Positions 36,701 through 39,700 of a stretch of 64,000 bases of DNA are shown piece by piece; the first letter of the stretch is position 1; every line of letters starts with the position of its first letter. Under the pieces are notes generated by a model. It worked only from the letters and a program-made list of their open reading frames with translations. It was not told the origin of the DNA and did not search any database. The translations under genes were made by a program, and so were the position numbers. The stretch comes from Pectinophora gossypiella. Lineage: Eukaryota > Arthropoda > Insecta > Lepidoptera > Gelechiidae. The stretch lies in the NCBI RefSeq assembly GCF_024362695.1, contig NC_065426.1, forward strand, positions 9,206,236 through 9,270,235, given 5' to 3'.

Positions 36701-39700
36701 TCCCTTCTCTCAATACAACACAAGAACGAGACGCTGCTGTTTTATTTTATAAATATAATTTCACCGCCCCGACACCCAAGGATTTCTTCAGTTAGCGTGT
36801 GATAATAATAAATCTTTTTCTTCTATCGTGTGGGTTATAAGGTGGAGTACAGTCATGAGCATAATGTACCCACTTTAGGACTCTGTCGCACTAACTTATT
36901 TGACAATTAGTGAGACTTACAGTTCAATTTTAATAGGAGCTAGGTGGCGCAGCGGTAAACGCGCTCGGTCTGCGATTGTGGAAGTTAAGCAACTTTCGCA
37001 AAGGCCGGTCATAGGATGGGTGACAAAAAAAAAGTTTTCATCTCGAGCTCCTCCGTGCTTCGGAAGGCACGTTAAGCCGTTGGTCCCGGCTGCATTACCA
37101 GTCGTTAATAACCACCAATCCGCACTCGGCCCGCGTGGTGGTTTAAGGCCCGATCCCCCTATCCATCCATAGGGAAGGCCCGTGCCCCAGCAGTGGGGAC
37201 GTTAATGGGCTGATGATGATGATGATGAAACTTACAGTTCAATTTGTCAAAAAAGTTAATGTGACATGGTACCAAAGTGTATACATATCAATGCTCGTGA
37301 CCGTACCAACCTCACCAATATGCGCAACGAGGTAAAATTATCGATCGTTTCAATAAATTTTATTTAAGTCGATAAGTTTGTTTTTTTTCCCCAAACATGC
37401 GGGTCGCGTGAGTTTGTTCGTATTTTGACGGAACGACATGACTTATTTGGGTTCACATATTAGCATCAATCGACAAAACGACATAATTATATCGTCAGAA
37501 TAAAAAAAAATATCATGTTGCTCATGTTAGACCTACTGGTGCCAAGGTTATTATTGAGCCGTCAAAAACCCCTGACATGGCTCATGTAACGACTACGTAC
37601 TTACATCAGTAAGTAGTAACCGAGACCAAAGGCTTAACGTGACTTCCGAAGCACGGATCATCTTACTTTTTCGACAATCAGGTGATCAGCCTGTGAAGTC
37701 CTAACCAAACTAGGGATCACAAAGTGATTTTTTGTGATATGTCCCCACCGAGATTCGAACCCGGGACCTCCGGATCGTAAGCCCAACGCTCAACCACTAG
37801 ACCACAGAGGCCGTCAATAACTGACACAGTTATAACAAAACATTATTTTGTCTCGTCTATGCATGGGAAGTTCACATACGTACACAATAGTATGTTTTGA
37901 TAACATTATAACATTATGGTACTACATTTTTATCATATAATTATCTTACATTTCTGTTCCAATTTTCACGACATGCTAGAATAATTTTAGTTTCAAAAAG
38001 AAACCGAAGTTTTTCTTGACGTAACTTATCGCCCATTTGCCGCAAATGGCGTTAACTAATTGGTCGGACAAACGAGGAGCGCTGAAATGAAATGAAATTA
38101 AAATTTATTGCAATAAACGTGGTAAGTATGCGCTAAGGGCACTCACAAAATTTAAGACAACAAGCCTGAGGGGGGTGCCCAGTTGGGCGCGAACCTCAGC
38201 ACAGGGCGTCGTCCGATAGGATTATATTTTTCTCCTCTCGTGTGGGTTGTGTGATGGATTACCAACCTCATCAACCCATATAATATATTGAATTTTTTTG
38301 GATTATATTTGAAGACCAAATTGACCAAATTGTGGAGATGTCCTTAGAAAAGGTTTAATACGATCTACTCTGAACCGGCGTGCGTGTATGAAGCGATTGA
38401 TGAATGTGGAGGAAGCAAGAGAAGTGTGTCAGGATCGAAGCAAATGGAATTCTATAGTCTCTGCTTACCCCGGTGGGAAATAGGCGTGAGTTTATGTATG
38501 TATGTTTATGTATGTGTGAGTTTATGTATGCAATATTTGAAGAATTAATCGACCTGAGTCGTCCGATAGCGACTAGCGCTGAACGAGCTAGATTGTCATG
38601 GAGATATTTAAAAAAGGCTAGGTAACAGACAGACAAAGTTAATTTCATATTGTATTATTTTTTTCAGCACCATCACCTCCCTAGCATTATCCCGTTTGTA
38701 ACAGGGTCCGCTTACCTAACCTGATGATTTGACAGGTCCGGTTTTTTACAGAAGCGACTGCCTGCCTGACCTTCCAACCCGCGAAGGGAACACCAGCCCA
38801 ATACAGGTTAGGTCACATACCTCCAAAAATGCATTTCTTGTGAATGTGGGTTTCCTCACGATGTTTTTTTATGGAAAATTCCGACCATTAATACGAAAAC
38901 AAATTCGACAATCATTGATTTACGCCTGTACTGGGATGCGAACCTGCAACCTCAAGTTGAGAGTCAAGCATTTTACCAACTGGGCTACCACGGCCATTTG
39001 TTATGTTATGTACACTAACATGGAAAGTTCATAACAATCATTTAATAGTCTTAAACTGTTTAAAAGAAACCACAAACTTTCCCAGCCAGATTAGAAAACT
39101 TCTCATAGTAATAAAAAAAGCAATAAGATTAACTCTATGGATTCTTATGTCAGTCGTAAAAGAAAAACAAAATTCTTATCAACAATAAAGATCATAAAAA
39201 CTGCATTATACAACTTTAAATTAGTATCTGGAAGTGTAACAATTAAGACAATTTGTACCGTAATGTTATAATTATAGTAATGTGTGAGAAATTAACAAGT
39301 TTTGTGTAATTATTTTTGGTTTCCAAGTTACGCGGGATATTTTTCGTAGTATATCGGATAGCAGCAGTGAAAATCAATAGAGCATAAATTAGAATTAGGT
39401 AAGACACATCACATATCTTCACGCCTGTATCCCCGAAAGGGTAGGCAGAGGTGTATAGTAAACCCACTCCTCGGAAGCTATGTTCCATGAGATAAGTCCC
39501 ATGAAATAGGGGGCAAGCCCATTGCTACTAAATGGGCACAAATCCTGTAAACTATTATGATATATATTTTTATTATCTGTGATCCAAACATAAATTCGAA
39601 GTCATAAAGAATAAAAAACATGCAAAATTGTGCTTAAAATTAAATTTTAATAACATTTTTTTCTCTAACAGTTATCAAAGCACAATGAACTTATAATATT

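Noticed and set aside
36480..36780. Solo LTR
   Set aside because: TG-like and CA-like ends and a plausible internal layout, but no flanking duplication and no matching internal region or second copy in the window.
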